A stretch of 64,000 bases of DNA from Planctomycetota bacterium (GCA_019636245.1 JAHBXX010000001.1:1-64000); one strand, 5' to 3'. Shown: positions 40,547 through 52,575, counted from the stretch's first letter. Notes: generated by a model from the sequence alone, not told the origin. Numbers and translations are program-made.

Positions 40547-40962
40547 TCACACCGCCGACGGCACGTCCGCCACGCGCCGCGCCGTCCAGGTCCCCTCGCC
40601 GCCGATGCACCCGCCATCCCCGCCGCCCCCGGCCACCCGGATCACCCAGCTGCCGGCCAGCGTCCCGTCGACCGCCAGCTCGCCGGCGTAGTGGATCCGG
40701 TGCGGCGGCAGATCCGGCACCTCGACGCCCTGCGTGCGGCGCAGCCAGGCGCCGATCTCCTCCATGGTGCCGTCCGCCTCGGTGACGTAGCCGACCGGCA
40801 TCGTCTTCACGAACGCGACCGTGGCGCCGCGCCGTCGGCCGGCGATGCGGCCGCGCTCCGGCTGGCCGCCGCGGGCTGCATCGTCGCGCACGTAGCCGGT
40901 CACGCCGTGGTCCGCCGATTCGGTCAGGCTCATCACGAACGGCACGCTCTGGCCGGCGAGGC
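40541..40962. repeat. 422-bp direct repeat, copy B
   Basis: The second copy of 37323-37744, here inside an intact gene. The two direct copies flank the sigma-fusion gene, so recombination between them would delete it. Confidence 0.9.
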
Positions 40963-41017
40963 CCCCGTAGCCCTCGCCATACGTGTACTCCCCGTGCCAG
41001 GTGCCCGTCAGCGTCAC
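40547..41017 (-). CDS. Hypothetical protein, last gene of the oxidoreductase operon (156 aa)
   Basis: It begins TLTGTWHGEYTYGEGYGG, runs through VPFVMSLTESADHGVTGYVRD and AFVKTMPVGYVTEADGTMEE, and ends in GSWVIRVAGGGGDGGCIGGE-GTWTARR. The repeated TGTW/GSW and GTW motifs and strand-rich pattern suggest a small beta-barrel such as a lipocalin-like domain, but no family is recognised. GTG start four bases after the stop of the small Cys-rich gene, so it belongs to the same operon. A 5'-truncated copy exists at 37329-37744. Confidence 0.7.
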   Translation of the reverse strand: MTLTGTWHGEYTYGEGYGGLAGQSVPFVMSLTESADHGVTGYVRDDAARGGQPERGRIAGRRRGATVAFVKTMPVGYVTEADGTMEEIGAWLRRTQGVEVPDLPPHRIHYAGELAVDGTLAGSWVIRVAGGGGDGGCIGGEGTWTARRVADVPSAV

Positions 41018-41021
41018 GGCC

Positions 41022-41258
41022 TCACGCCTGCGGGCCGTCGTAGCAGGCCCGCTCCGGTACGCAGCGGCTCGGGTGCACGACCTCGTCGTCCGGACCGACG
41101 CAGGTGCACGTCCGAGAACACCAGTAGTAGCCGTCGCCCGGATACCGCCGGTCGTCGTGCACGACCTCGTCGAGGCCGTGCGTCAGGATCTGCTTCAGCA
41201 GCAGCGACGGGCACAGGTGCGCGGGCAGCAGATCGGCACGCTTCTTCTCGGGTTGCAT
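41022..41258 (-). CDS. Small Cys-rich protein (78 aa)
   Basis: The protein reads QPEKKRADLLPAHLCPSLLL near its start and DGYYWCSRTCTCVGPDDEVV and CVPERACYDGPQA towards its end. Six cysteines in 78 residues (one in LCPS, three in CSRTCTC, two in CVPERAC) suggest metal or cluster binding. It lies four bases after the FAD-subunit gene and four bases before the next, so its place in the oxidoreductase operon is firm while its role is not; a maturation or electron-transfer helper is a guess. No family recognised. Confidence 0.65.
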   Translation of the reverse strand: MQPEKKRADLLPAHLCPSLLLKQILTHGLDEVVHDDRRYPGDGYYWCSRTCTCVGPDDEVVHPSRCVPERACYDGPQA

Positions 41259-41262
41259 GACC

Positions 41263-42243
41263 TCACCTCGTCGCGCGTTCGAGCGCCTCGCGCACGATCG
41301 CCTTGCCGACCGTGACCTTGTAGCCGTTCTGCGACAGCGGCAAGGCGCCGGTGAACGCCGCGTCGGCGACCTTCTGGAACAGCGCCGCGCTGGGCTTCTG
41401 GCCGAGCATCAGCCGCGCGGCCGGGCGCGGCAGCGGCACCGGCGCCACGGCGCCCAGCACCACGGTCGCGGCCTCGATCACGCCGCCGTCGAGCACCACG
41501 CGCACCGCGCACGCCGTCGTCGCCCAGTCGAAGCTCTGCTTCTCGCGGCTCTCGGCGTAGCTCGTGCGCGCCGAGGCCGGCTGCGGCGGCACGTGCAGCG
41601 CGGTGACGATCTCGCCGGCGGCGAGCGTGTGCTCGGGCGCCTGGCCGCGCGGGTCGCTGGGGAACAGCTCGGCGAGCTTGCGGCGCCGCGTCTTGCCCTC
41701 GAGCACCGTCGTGTACTCGGCGTCGAGCGCCAGCAGCGGCGGCGCCAGGTTGCTCGGGTGCACGCGCACGCAGTCGCTGTAGCCCATGACCGCGTGGTAG
41801 CGGTTGTCGCCGGTCACGGCGAGGCAGGTCGGGCCGCGGCCGCCGTGCACGCAGCGGAACGCCTCGCTGCGCACGTACCAGCAGCGCGTGAACTGCAGCA
41901 GGTTGCCGGCGACGGTGGCGCGGTTGCGCAGCTGTGGCGACGCCGTCGACGCGGCCGCCTCGCGCAGCCCGGCCAGCGCCGGCGTGGCCAGCGCCGGGTG
42001 CCGTTCGAGTTCGGCCAGCGTCGCCAGCGCGCCCAAGCGCACGCCGCCGTCGGCCTCGACGGCGATGCCGCCGAGCTCGGCCCGCAGCGGCAGCAGGCTG
42101 ACGACCCGGGCCGGCGTCTGCAGCCGCTCCTTCATGCGGTCGACGAGGTCGATGCCGCCGCCCTTGAGCACGGTGTCCGGCTGGCGCGCGGCCGCGTCGG
42201 CCTGGGAGAGGTTCTCGGGAAGCACGTAGGTGAATGGTTGCAT
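41263..42243 (-). CDS. Xanthine dehydrogenase/aldehyde oxidoreductase FAD-binding subunit with 4Fe-4S site (PaoB-like)
   Basis: The middle subunit of a three-part molybdenum hydroxylase. The FAD-binding motifs are LKGGGIDLVDRMK near residue 26 and TVAGNLLQ near 110. Directly after come C121, C131, C140 and C158 (RCWYVRSEAFRC, GPTCLAV, SDCVRVHPS), the insertion that in E. coli PaoB holds an extra 4Fe-4S cluster. The C-terminal third is the usual CO-dehydrogenase flavoprotein domain. At 326 residues it fits PaoB. It follows the molybdenum subunit gene by four bases and precedes the small Cys-rich gene. Confidence 0.88.
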   Translation of the reverse strand: MQPFTYVLPENLSQADAAARQPDTVLKGGGIDLVDRMKERLQTPARVVSLLPLRAELGGIAVEADGGVRLGALATLAELERHPALATPALAGLREAAASTASPQLRNRATVAGNLLQFTRCWYVRSEAFRCVHGGRGPTCLAVTGDNRYHAVMGYSDCVRVHPSNLAPPLLALDAEYTTVLEGKTRRRKLAELFPSDPRGQAPEHTLAAGEIVTALHVPPQPASARTSYAESREKQSFDWATTACAVRVVLDGGVIEAATVVLGAVAPVPLPRPAARLMLGQKPSAALFQKVADAAFTGALPLSQNGYKVTVGKAIVREALERATR

Positions 42244-42247
42244 CGGC

Positions 42248-44512
42248 TCAGGCCCTCCTGGCCAGGGCTGCGAGGACCTTGTCGGGCGTGATCGGCAGGT
42301 GCCGCACGGGCTCGCCGAGCGCGTGGAACACGGCGGTGGCGACCGCGGCCGGCGCGGCGACCGCCGGCGGTTCGCCGAGGCCGGCGGCCGGCGTGCTGCT
42401 GTGGCCGTTGTGCACGGTCATCAGCACGCAGTCGAGCTCGGGCACGTCGGCGCTGCCGAGGATCTTGTAGCGCAGGAAGTCGCCGTTCAGCATGCGGCCG
42501 CTCTGCCGGTCCATGATGCGCTGCTCGTGCAGCGCGAAGCTGATGCCCTGCAGCATCGCGCCGAGCACCTGGCTCTCGGCCAGCTTCTTCGCGATCACGA
42601 GGCCGCAGTCCTGCACCGCCAGCATGCGCAGGACCCGCACCTGCCCCGTCCAGGTGTCGACCTCGACCTCGGCGAACTGGCAGCCGCAGACCGAGGCGGA
42701 GAACGGCTTGCCGCCGTAGTTCGGGAACCGCTGGCCGCGCACGTCGATCGGGTTCGGGCCGATCAGCTTGCAGGCTTCGGCCCAGGCCAGGCGCTGCGTG
42801 CGCGTGCCGACGGTGCCGTCCCGGCAGTCGATCTCGGCGGCGTCGGCGCCGAGGTGGGTGGCGACGAAGCCGGCGAGCTGCTGCCGGGCGAGGAACGCCG
42901 CGTGCCGCACCGCCGGCGAGAGGCTCGGCGTCGTCGTGCTGCCGCCGGAGCCCGGCCCCGACGGATCGCCGGTGTGGCCGGTGAACGCCTGCACCAGCTT
43001 CGGGTCGATGCCGAGTTCCTCGGCGGCGATCAGCGCCAGCACGGTCTTCAGGCCGGTGCCGATGTCCTGCGCGCCGCTGCGCACCTCGACGCTGCCGTCG
43101 CGGTGGATGCGGCACTGGACGCCGTGCGGCGGGCGGCCGGCCGAGCCGAGCTGGCTCCAGCGAGCGCTGGCGAGGCCCACGCCGCGGCGGAAGCGGGCGT
43201 CCGGCGCGTTCGGGCGCGCGCGCGCCGCCGCCCAGCCGAAGCGTTCGGCGCCGAAGCGCCACTGGTCCTGGCGCATCGTCTGGCTGTCGTTGCGGAGCCG
43301 CAGCTCGAGCGGATCGATGCCGGCCTTGTGCGCCAGCTCGTCGAGGAACAGCTCGGCGCCGAACCAGCCCTGCGGATGGCCCGGAGCCCGCATCGCCCGC
43401 GCCGGATCGGTGTCGGCCGGCAGGTCCGTGTGCTTGCGGCGCGTCTTCGCCGCGCGCGTGTAGTAGTCGGGCACGGCGACGTTGCCGCCGCCGTCGCCGC
43501 GTTCGACGTTGAAGCCGCAGCCGCCGTAGCTGCGCACGTCCCAGGCGATCAGGCGGCCCTCGGCGTCGAGGCCGCCGCGCAGCTGCAACAGCGCCGCCGG
43601 CCGGTTGCCCGCCGTCGTGTGCTCCTCGAAGCGGTCGAGCATCAGCTTGACCGGCGCCTTGGCGGCGTGCGCCAAGAGGCAGCAGGCGAGCCCCTCGACG
43701 CCGGCGCCGAACTTGCTGCCGAAGCCGCCGCCGACGTACTCGGCGTGCACGGTCACCGCGCCGACGCGCAGGCCGCGGCCCTTCAGCGCCTGCGCCAGTT
43801 CGCCGCGCACGCCGAACGTCGCCTGCGTGCTGCTCCAGACCTCGAGGTCCTCGCCCTGCCAGCGCGCCGTGGCGCCGTGCGGCTCGAGCGAGCTGTGCGT
43901 CTGCACCTCGGTGCGGTAGGTGGCGCCGTGCGTGGTGGCGGCGAGCGCCAGCGCCCCCTCGAGCGCGACCGCCTCCGGCCAGGGCTCGGCGATCTCGCCG
44001 TCGGCGTCGAGCAGCGGCGCGTCCTCGCCGCGCAGCCAGTCGACGTTGTGCGGCTCGACCTCGTAGTCGGCGCGGATCGCCGCCAGCGCGTCGCGCACGC
44101 GGTGCAGGTCGGCGCCGGCGACCGCGGCGATCGCGTCGCCGACGAAGCGCACCCGGCTGCCGACGTTCTTCAGGGCCACCACGGCGGCGATGCCCGGCAT
44201 CGCCCTGGCCGCGTCGAGCTCGAGCTGCACCAGCTTGCCGCGCGCGATCGGCGCGCGCAGGATCGCCGCCTGCAGGAGGCCCGGCAGGTTCACGTCCGAG
44301 GTGTACTTCGCCCGGCCCGAGGCCTTGGCGAGGCCGTCGACGCGGTCGTGGTCGCCGCCGACCTGGCGCAGCGGCGTGTTGGCGTCCCAGGGCGGCGCGT
44401 CGCCCTCGGCCGGCTCGACGGCCCGGGCTTCGAGCCGGTCGGGCATGCCGCCGAGGCCGCGGTAGCCGACCGTGATCTCGACGCCGTCGCGCGGTCCGGC
44501 GGGGGCCGTCAC
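42248..44512 (-). CDS. Molybdopterin-binding large subunit of aldehyde/xanthine oxidoreductase (PaoC-like)
   Basis: The catalytic subunit. It shows VDGLAKASGRAKYTSDVNLP near the N-terminus, the molybdopterin segments AEYVGGGFGSKFGAG and the RAPGHPQGWF loop, GAQDIGTGLKTVLALIAAEELG, and the closing GLGEPPAV whose Glu (E714) is the general base. At 754 residues it matches PaoC and is exported with the Tat-bearing 2Fe-2S partner. Substrate is probably an aromatic or other aldehyde, by analogy only. The GTG start overlaps the stop of the 2Fe-2S gene by four bases (GTGA). The frame is open upstream but inside that gene. Confidence 0.88.
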   Translation of the reverse strand: MTAPAGPRDGVEITVGYRGLGGMPDRLEARAVEPAEGDAPPWDANTPLRQVGGDHDRVDGLAKASGRAKYTSDVNLPGLLQAAILRAPIARGKLVQLELDAARAMPGIAAVVALKNVGSRVRFVGDAIAAVAGADLHRVRDALAAIRADYEVEPHNVDWLRGEDAPLLDADGEIAEPWPEAVALEGALALAATTHGATYRTEVQTHSSLEPHGATARWQGEDLEVWSSTQATFGVRGELAQALKGRGLRVGAVTVHAEYVGGGFGSKFGAGVEGLACCLLAHAAKAPVKLMLDRFEEHTTAGNRPAALLQLRGGLDAEGRLIAWDVRSYGGCGFNVERGDGGGNVAVPDYYTRAAKTRRKHTDLPADTDPARAMRAPGHPQGWFGAELFLDELAHKAGIDPLELRLRNDSQTMRQDQWRFGAERFGWAAARARPNAPDARFRRGVGLASARWSQLGSAGRPPHGVQCRIHRDGSVEVRSGAQDIGTGLKTVLALIAAEELGIDPKLVQAFTGHTGDPSGPGSGGSTTTPSLSPAVRHAAFLARQQLAGFVATHLGADAAEIDCRDGTVGTRTQRLAWAEACKLIGPNPIDVRGQRFPNYGGKPFSASVCGCQFAEVEVDTWTGQVRVLRMLAVQDCGLVIAKKLAESQVLGAMLQGISFALHEQRIMDRQSGRMLNGDFLRYKILGSADVPELDCVLMTVHNGHSSTPAAGLGEPPAVAAPAAVATAVFHALGEPVRHLPITPDKVLAALARRA

Positions 44513-45114
44513 TTGCCACCTGCCTGCGCCGTGCGCTCGATCGCCGCGAACACGCGGCCGTAGGTGCCGCAGCGGCACAGGTTGCCGGCGAGGTCGTGCT
44601 GCATCTGCTCGCGCGTCGGCCGGCCGCGCTGCTGCAGGCAGGCCAGCGAACTCATCACCATGCCCGGCGTGCAGTAGCCGCACTGCAGCGCATCGCAGTG
44701 CACGAACGCCTCCAGCAGCGGGTGCGGCAGGTCGCCCTGGGCCAGGCTCTCGACGGTCTGCACCGGCCGGCCGATGGCGTCGATCGCCAGCACGAGGCAG
44801 CTGTTCACCGGCTGGCCGTCGAGCAGCACGGTGCAGCCGCCGCAGGCGCCGCGGTCGCAGATCCTCTTGGCGCCGGTCAGGTCGAGGCCGTCGCGCAGCG
44901 CGTCGAGCAGCGTCGTGCGCGTCTCCACCGCGACCTTGCGCTCGGCGCCGTTGACCGTGAGCACGATGTCGTGCGCGCCTGGGCCGAAGGTGGTCGGGCC
45001 GTCGGCTGCGGTCGCCGCGGCGGTGAGGCCGGTGCTGGCGAGGCCGGCCACGGCGGAACCCTTGAGGAACGAACGGCGGGAGACGCCGGCGCGCGGATCG
45101 GGGGGGACGGTCAT
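44509..45114 (-). CDS. Aldehyde oxidoreductase 2Fe-2S subunit with Tat signal (PaoA-like)
   Basis: A twin-arginine signal (VSRRSFLKGSAVAGLASTGL) begins at residue 12, so the whole oxidoreductase is likely exported folded, carried by this subunit. A plant-type ferredoxin domain binds one cluster with C86, C91, C94 and C106 (RICDRGACGGCTVLL), and a helical domain binds the second with C145, C148, C180 and C182 (QCGYCTPGM, NLCRCGTY). 201 residues, usual for the family. It is the first gene of the operon, with TAGACT upstream. Gene order here is A-C-B, unlike the A-B-C of E. coli. Confidence 0.9.
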   Translation of the reverse strand: MTVPPDPRAGVSRRSFLKGSAVAGLASTGLTAAATAADGPTTFGPGAHDIVLTVNGAERKVAVETRTTLLDALRDGLDLTGAKRICDRGACGGCTVLLDGQPVNSCLVLAIDAIGRPVQTVESLAQGDLPHPLLEAFVHCDALQCGYCTPGMVMSSLACLQQRGRPTREQMQHDLAGNLCRCGTYGRVFAAIERTAQAGGK

Positions 45115-45145
45115 GCGGGGCAGCCTGCGACGGGGGTGGGCGCGC

Positions 45146-45151
45146 AGTCTA
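45146..45151 (-). promoter_or_regulatory. TAGACT upstream of the oxidoreductase operon (minus strand)
   Basis: TAGACT on the minus strand lies 31 bases before the ATG at 45114, implying a leader of about 24 bases that includes GCAGG. No -35 box is plain. Confidence 0.4.
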
Positions 45152-45342
45152 GCGCCCGTCGCACCGGCGGGTAGCGCTCGCTGCGGGCGCGCGGACGCGG
45201 CCGAAGGTGGGGAGCGCGCGGCGGTCGGCGGCGAAACCCGGCCGCCGGCGCGTCACGCGCGGCGGCAGGCGGGGTTCGTTCGCTCGGCACCCGCCCCGCG
45301 ATCGCGGCGCACGCGGGCGCCATGCGCCCTGGAGCCCCTGCC

Positions 45343-47541
45343 ATGCCCGACCTTCGCTGCGGTCTGCTGCTGCTCTGCCTCGCCGCGCCGTGCACGGTGC
45401 CGGCCACCGCGCAGGACCTCGCCAAGGCCCGCCAGGGCCACGGCGTGCACCCGCGGTCGGACCACGTGCTGGCGACGGGACCGGGCTTCACCGCCCGCTT
45501 CGACCGCGCCGGGTTCGAGTTCACGCCGCTGCTCGGCGCCGCCGCGCCGCAGCCGATGCCGCTGCGCACGACGCTCGCGTCGGTGCGACGGGGCGACGCG
45601 GTGGTGTTCGCGCGGACGGGCGACGGCCCCGTACCGGAGGCCGTGGGCGCGGAAGTGCACTGCCGGCACGGCGCGGTCACCGAGTCCTACCTGGTCGCCG
45701 ACGCGGGCATCGAGCAGCGCTTCGTGCTGGCCGAACGACCGGCCGGCGACGGCGACCTGGTCGTGCGGCTCGAGGTCGCGACCGGACTCGTGCTGGTCGC
45801 GGCCGATCCCGCGGCCGGACTGCACTACGCGGCGCCCGGCCGGGGCGGGGTGACGATCGGCGGCGTCACCGGCGTCGATGCCGAAGGCGTCCGCGCGCCG
45901 GGCACGATCCGCGTCGCCGGCGACGGCATCGAGTACGTGCTGCCCGGTGCCTTCGTCGCGGCGGCGACCTTCCCGCTGGTCGTCGATCCGCTGTTCGGCG
46001 CGGCGTTCGCGGTCGGCGATGCGCCCACCGGGACGGACACCGCGGCCGACCTCGCCTTCGATGCGACGAACCTGTGCTGGCTCGTCGTCTGGCGGGTCGA
46101 CGTGAGCGCGAACGTCGCGGAAGTGCGCGCGCAGCGGGTCTCCTACACCGGGGCGTTGCTCGGTGGCCAGATCCTCGTCCAGGGCAGCAGCGGCCTGCAC
46201 GCGTCGGCCGCCCACCGTCCCCGGGTCGTGAACGTCAACGCCAGCGACCGCTTCCTGGTCGGCTGGGTGACCCGGTCGGACAACGGCGGGCTCCTCTTCC
46301 TGGCCCTGCGCGCGGTCGCCGTCGACGCGGCGACCGGTGCCTCGTCCTCGACGGTGACGCTCTACTCGACCGGGCCGGACGACTTCGTGCTGGGGGGCGA
46401 TGCCCGCGTCGGCGTGTTCGGCATCGGGGACAAGGCCCTGCTCGTCCACACCGACGAGTTCCTCGGCAGCAGCCAGGTCCGGGCGCAGCTCGTGCAGGTG
46501 CCCGCCAGCGGTCCGCCGGTGGCGTCGGGAGCGGTGCTGACGCTGGCGTCGGGCAGCCAGCCCTACGGGCCGATGGCGCTGACGCGGCACGCCGGCAACC
46601 AGGGGCTGTGGCTCGTCGCCTGGGCCCGGACCAACGGTGTTGCAGCGCCGCCCTACCCACAGATCGAGGGCTGCGTGATCGACGGCAGCGGCAACGTCTG
46701 CACGCCGGTCTGGACGCTCGCGACCGGGCAGGTGCAGGCGCCGGCCCTGGCGACGCGCGGCAACTCGGCGTTCGCGCTGGCCTGGCGCGACGACACGACG
46801 CAGCGGCTGCGCGTCCGGACCATCCTCTACGGCGGTGCCTGCGGCAGCGGCACGCTGACGCTGGGGGCGGCGGTCGATCCGGTGCAGGCGTCGGGCTTCT
46901 GCTCGCAGCCCGCGCTCGACTTCGCGCAGGACAAGTACGTGCTCGCCTGGCGGCACGCGAACCTGCTCTCGCCGACCAGCGTGCGCATGAAGAGCCTCGA
47001 CCCGGCGACCTGCGCCGCGTGCAGCGGCGAGTACGCCGTCGAGACGAGCGGCGCCGCGCAGAGCCAGCCGGCGGTGGCGGCGTGGTGGAGCGGCGGCATG
47101 GGGCTCGACGACACGGCGCTGGTGGCGTGGGAGAGCGGCGGCGCGATCCGGGCGCGGCGCTACGAGGCGACCGGCGGCGGCAGTTCGACGCTGCTCGGCG
47201 GCGCCTGCGGACCGGGCGGCGGCAACGTGGTCGGCCACCAGGGCGCGCCGGTGCTCGGCGACGCGACGTTCGCCCTGACGCTCGGGTCGCCGACGGCGCC
47301 GGTGCTGGCGGCGATCGTCGGCCTGTCGAACGTGTCGCTCGCCTGCGGGCCGTGCACCCTGGTGCCGAACCTCGACATCGTGCTGGCGGGACCCGGCCCG
47401 CACGGGATCCCGATCCCCTGCGACCCGACCTGGATCGGCGTGCAGTTCTGGACGCAGTGGCTGCTGTTCGCGCCCGGCGGTTGCGCGATCCTGCCCGACT
47501 TCGGGCTGTCGGTGGCGCAGCGGTTCACGATCGGCGACTGA
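45343..47541 (+). CDS. Large secreted protein, beta-rich, function unknown (732 aa)
   Basis: The ATG before PDLRCGLLLLCLAAPCTVPATAQ gives a signal peptide; an ATG 21 bases upstream is an alternative. The first 200 residues (SDHVLATGPGFTARFDRAGF, then VIVDPLFG-like ending) resemble an N-terminal domain of other long planctomycete secreted proteins. The central 400 residues have repeated segments of the type AADLAFDATNLCWLVVWRVD and WLVAWARTNGVA, suggesting a beta-propeller. The C-terminal domain is the Cys-bearing one seen elsewhere in the window (SLACGPCTLVPNLDIVLAG). No enzymatic motif is seen. Confidence 0.7.
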   Translation: MPDLRCGLLLLCLAAPCTVPATAQDLAKARQGHGVHPRSDHVLATGPGFTARFDRAGFEFTPLLGAAAPQPMPLRTTLASVRRGDAVVFARTGDGPVPEAVGAEVHCRHGAVTESYLVADAGIEQRFVLAERPAGDGDLVVRLEVATGLVLVAADPAAGLHYAAPGRGGVTIGGVTGVDAEGVRAPGTIRVAGDGIEYVLPGAFVAAATFPLVVDPLFGAAFAVGDAPTGTDTAADLAFDATNLCWLVVWRVDVSANVAEVRAQRVSYTGALLGGQILVQGSSGLHASAAHRPRVVNVNASDRFLVGWVTRSDNGGLLFLALRAVAVDAATGASSSTVTLYSTGPDDFVLGGDARVGVFGIGDKALLVHTDEFLGSSQVRAQLVQVPASGPPVASGAVLTLASGSQPYGPMALTRHAGNQGLWLVAWARTNGVAAPPYPQIEGCVIDGSGNVCTPVWTLATGQVQAPALATRGNSAFALAWRDDTTQRLRVRTILYGGACGSGTLTLGAAVDPVQASGFCSQPALDFAQDKYVLAWRHANLLSPTSVRMKSLDPATCAACSGEYAVETSGAAQSQPAVAAWWSGGMGLDDTALVAWESGGAIRARRYEATGGGSSTLLGGACGPGGGNVVGHQGAPVLGDATFALTLGSPTAPVLAAIVGLSNVSLACGPCTLVPNLDIVLAGPGPHGIPIPCDPTWIGVQFWTQWLLFAPGGCAILPDFGLSVAQRFTIGD

Positions 47542-47552
47542 GCGCCCGGCGG

Positions 47553-47558
47553 TATCGT
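47553..47558 (+). promoter_or_regulatory. TATCGT seven bases before the start codon
   Basis: TATCGT ends seven bases before the ATG at 47566, the leaderless arrangement. It supports 47566 as the true start of the frame that contains the in-frame TGA. Confidence 0.5.
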
Positions 47559-47565
47559 CGGGGCC

Positions 47566-48126
47566 ATGGCCGACATCCTGCTCGACGAACCGCTGGGCGA
47601 CACCCTGGGCCAGCCGACCACGCTGCGCGCCTGGCTCGGTCCGGGGCCGCTGGTGGTCGTGTTCCTGCGCCACTTCGGTTGACTGTTCTGCCGCGAACGG
47701 GCGGCGCAGTTGCGCCGCCGGGAGACCGACCTCGCCGCGCTCGGCGCGCGCCTCGTGTTCGTCGGCACCGGCACGCCGGCGATGGCCGCCGACTTCGCGC
47801 GCACGCACGCCGGGCCGCACCCGGTGCTCAGCGATCCGGCCAGGCGAACCTTCGCGGCGGCCGGCATGCGGCGCTCGCTGTGGGCGACGCTGCACTGGCG
47901 GCTGCTGCCGAACCTGCTGCGCGCGCTGCGCGCGGGCTTCCGGCAGACGGGGGTGCAGGGCGACGCGTGGCAGCAGGGCGGCGTGGTCGTGTTCGATGCC
48001 GAGGGCCGCATGCGCCACCGTGAGGTCGACCACGCCGGCGGCGACGAACTCGATCTCGACGCGGTGGTGGCGGCGGCGCGCTATCCTGCCGGCCATGGCG
48101 CCGGACGCGCTGGACCCCGCCGCTGA
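47566..48126 (+). CDS. Candidate selenoprotein: Prx-like2 (AhpC/TSA_2) thioredoxin-fold protein with in-frame UGA at the redox site
   Basis: Reading from the ATG gives MADILLDEPLGDTLGQ, then LVVVFLRHFG, a TGA at 47680-47682 and, in the same frame, LFCRERAAQLRRRETDL on to a normal stop. The family motif is RHFGCxxCRE; the TGA stands exactly at the first Cys, so decoding as selenocysteine gives U39-L-F-C42. Downstream the family pattern continues with no other stop (RLVFVGTGTPAMAADFA, HPVLSDPARRTF, GDAWQQGGVVVFDAEGR). A GC hairpin with an AGTT loop follows the TGA. Members of the Prx-like2 group reduce peroxides or disulfides. If read as a stop, the product would be a useless 38-residue peptide. 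A single-base mutation or sequencing error (TGC to TGA) cannot be excluded. Confidence 0.7.
47700..47719 (+). promoter_or_regulatory. Candidate SECIS hairpin after the in-frame UGA
   Basis: An 8-bp perfect stem, GGCGGCGC (47700-47707) with GCGCCGCC (47712-47719), closed by the loop AGTT. The loop begins 25 bases after the UGA and has a G among its first two bases; both fit the published general model of bacterial SECIS elements (loop 16-37 bases after UGA). GC hairpins are common in this DNA, so this is supporting evidence only. Confidence 0.5.
48082..48087 (+). promoter_or_regulatory. TATCCT seven bases before the kinase start
   Basis: TATCCT ends seven bases before the ATG at 48095. The promoter of the decayed kinase gene thus still appears intact and lies inside the end of the previous gene. 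Confidence 0.45.
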
Positions 48127-48702
48127 GGGAGACGGCCTCGACCGCCCCCGGTTCACAGGCCCGTTCCGCCTGCTCGAGCGCATCGGCGCGGGCGGCATGG
48201 GCGTGGTCTACCTCGCCGAACGGCGCGAGCCGGTCGAGCAGCGCGTGGCCTTGAAGGTGATCCGCACCGACCGGCTCGACCGCACCTACCGCGCCCGCTT
48301 CGCGATGGAGCAGCAGGCGCTGGCGCGCATGGACCACCCGAACATCGCCCGGCTGCTCGACGCCGGCGAGGCGAACGGGCAGTCGTGGTTCGCGATGGAG
48401 TACGTGCCGGGGCAGCCGCTCGACGACTACTGCCGCGAGCACCGGCTGCCGCTCGAGCAGCGGCTGCGGCTACCGACGTCTGCTCGCTGGGCGCGGTGCT
48501 GTACGAACTGCTGACCGGCGAGCTGCCGCTCGACCCCGGCGAGGTGCAGCGGCACGGGCTGGCGTGGTTCGGCGCGTTCCTGCGCGAGTACGAGCCGCCG
48601 CAGCCGAGCACGCGGCTGTCGACGCTGGGCGAACGGCTGTCGGCGGCGGCGGCGGAGCGCGCCACGTCGCCGCAGCGGCTGCGCACGGCGGTGCGCGGCG
48701 GA
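48095..48702 (+). pseudogene. Ser/Thr protein kinase remnant, catalytic core deleted
   Basis: The first 125 residues form a good kinase N-lobe: RLLERIGAGGMGVVYLAERRE as glycine loop (first 20 residues of it), VALKVIRTDR with the ATP lysine, MDHPNIARLLDAG and MEYVPGQPLDDYCREHRL. At about 48470 it jumps, in another frame, to DVCSLGAVLYELLTGELPL and EPPQPSTRLSTLGERL, C-lobe segments that normally lie some 80 residues further on. HRDLKPSN, DFG and APE are all missing. The C-lobe then breaks off after RTAVRG. It starts inside the previous gene (32-base overlap) and abuts the end of the helicase gene. Not functional. Confidence 0.85.
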
Positions 48703-48735
48703 TCGGCGAAAGGCGCGCGGCATTGGCGACTCCGG

Positions 48736-52560
<3,825 letters not shown>

Positions 52561-52569
52561 GGGCGCGCC

Positions 52570-52575
52570 AGCATA
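52570..52575 (-). promoter_or_regulatory. TATGCT nine bases before the helicase start (minus strand)
   Basis: TATGCT on the minus strand ends nine bases before the TTG used as start, giving an almost leaderless mRNA. It argues for the TTG rather than an internal ATG. Confidence 0.4.

Noticed and set aside
47566..47682. Reading the TGA at 47680 as an ordinary stop, giving a 38-residue peptide
   Set aside because: The family sequence continues in frame with redox motif and fold, so a simple short gene is unlikely; a point mutation remains an alternative and is stated in the finding.
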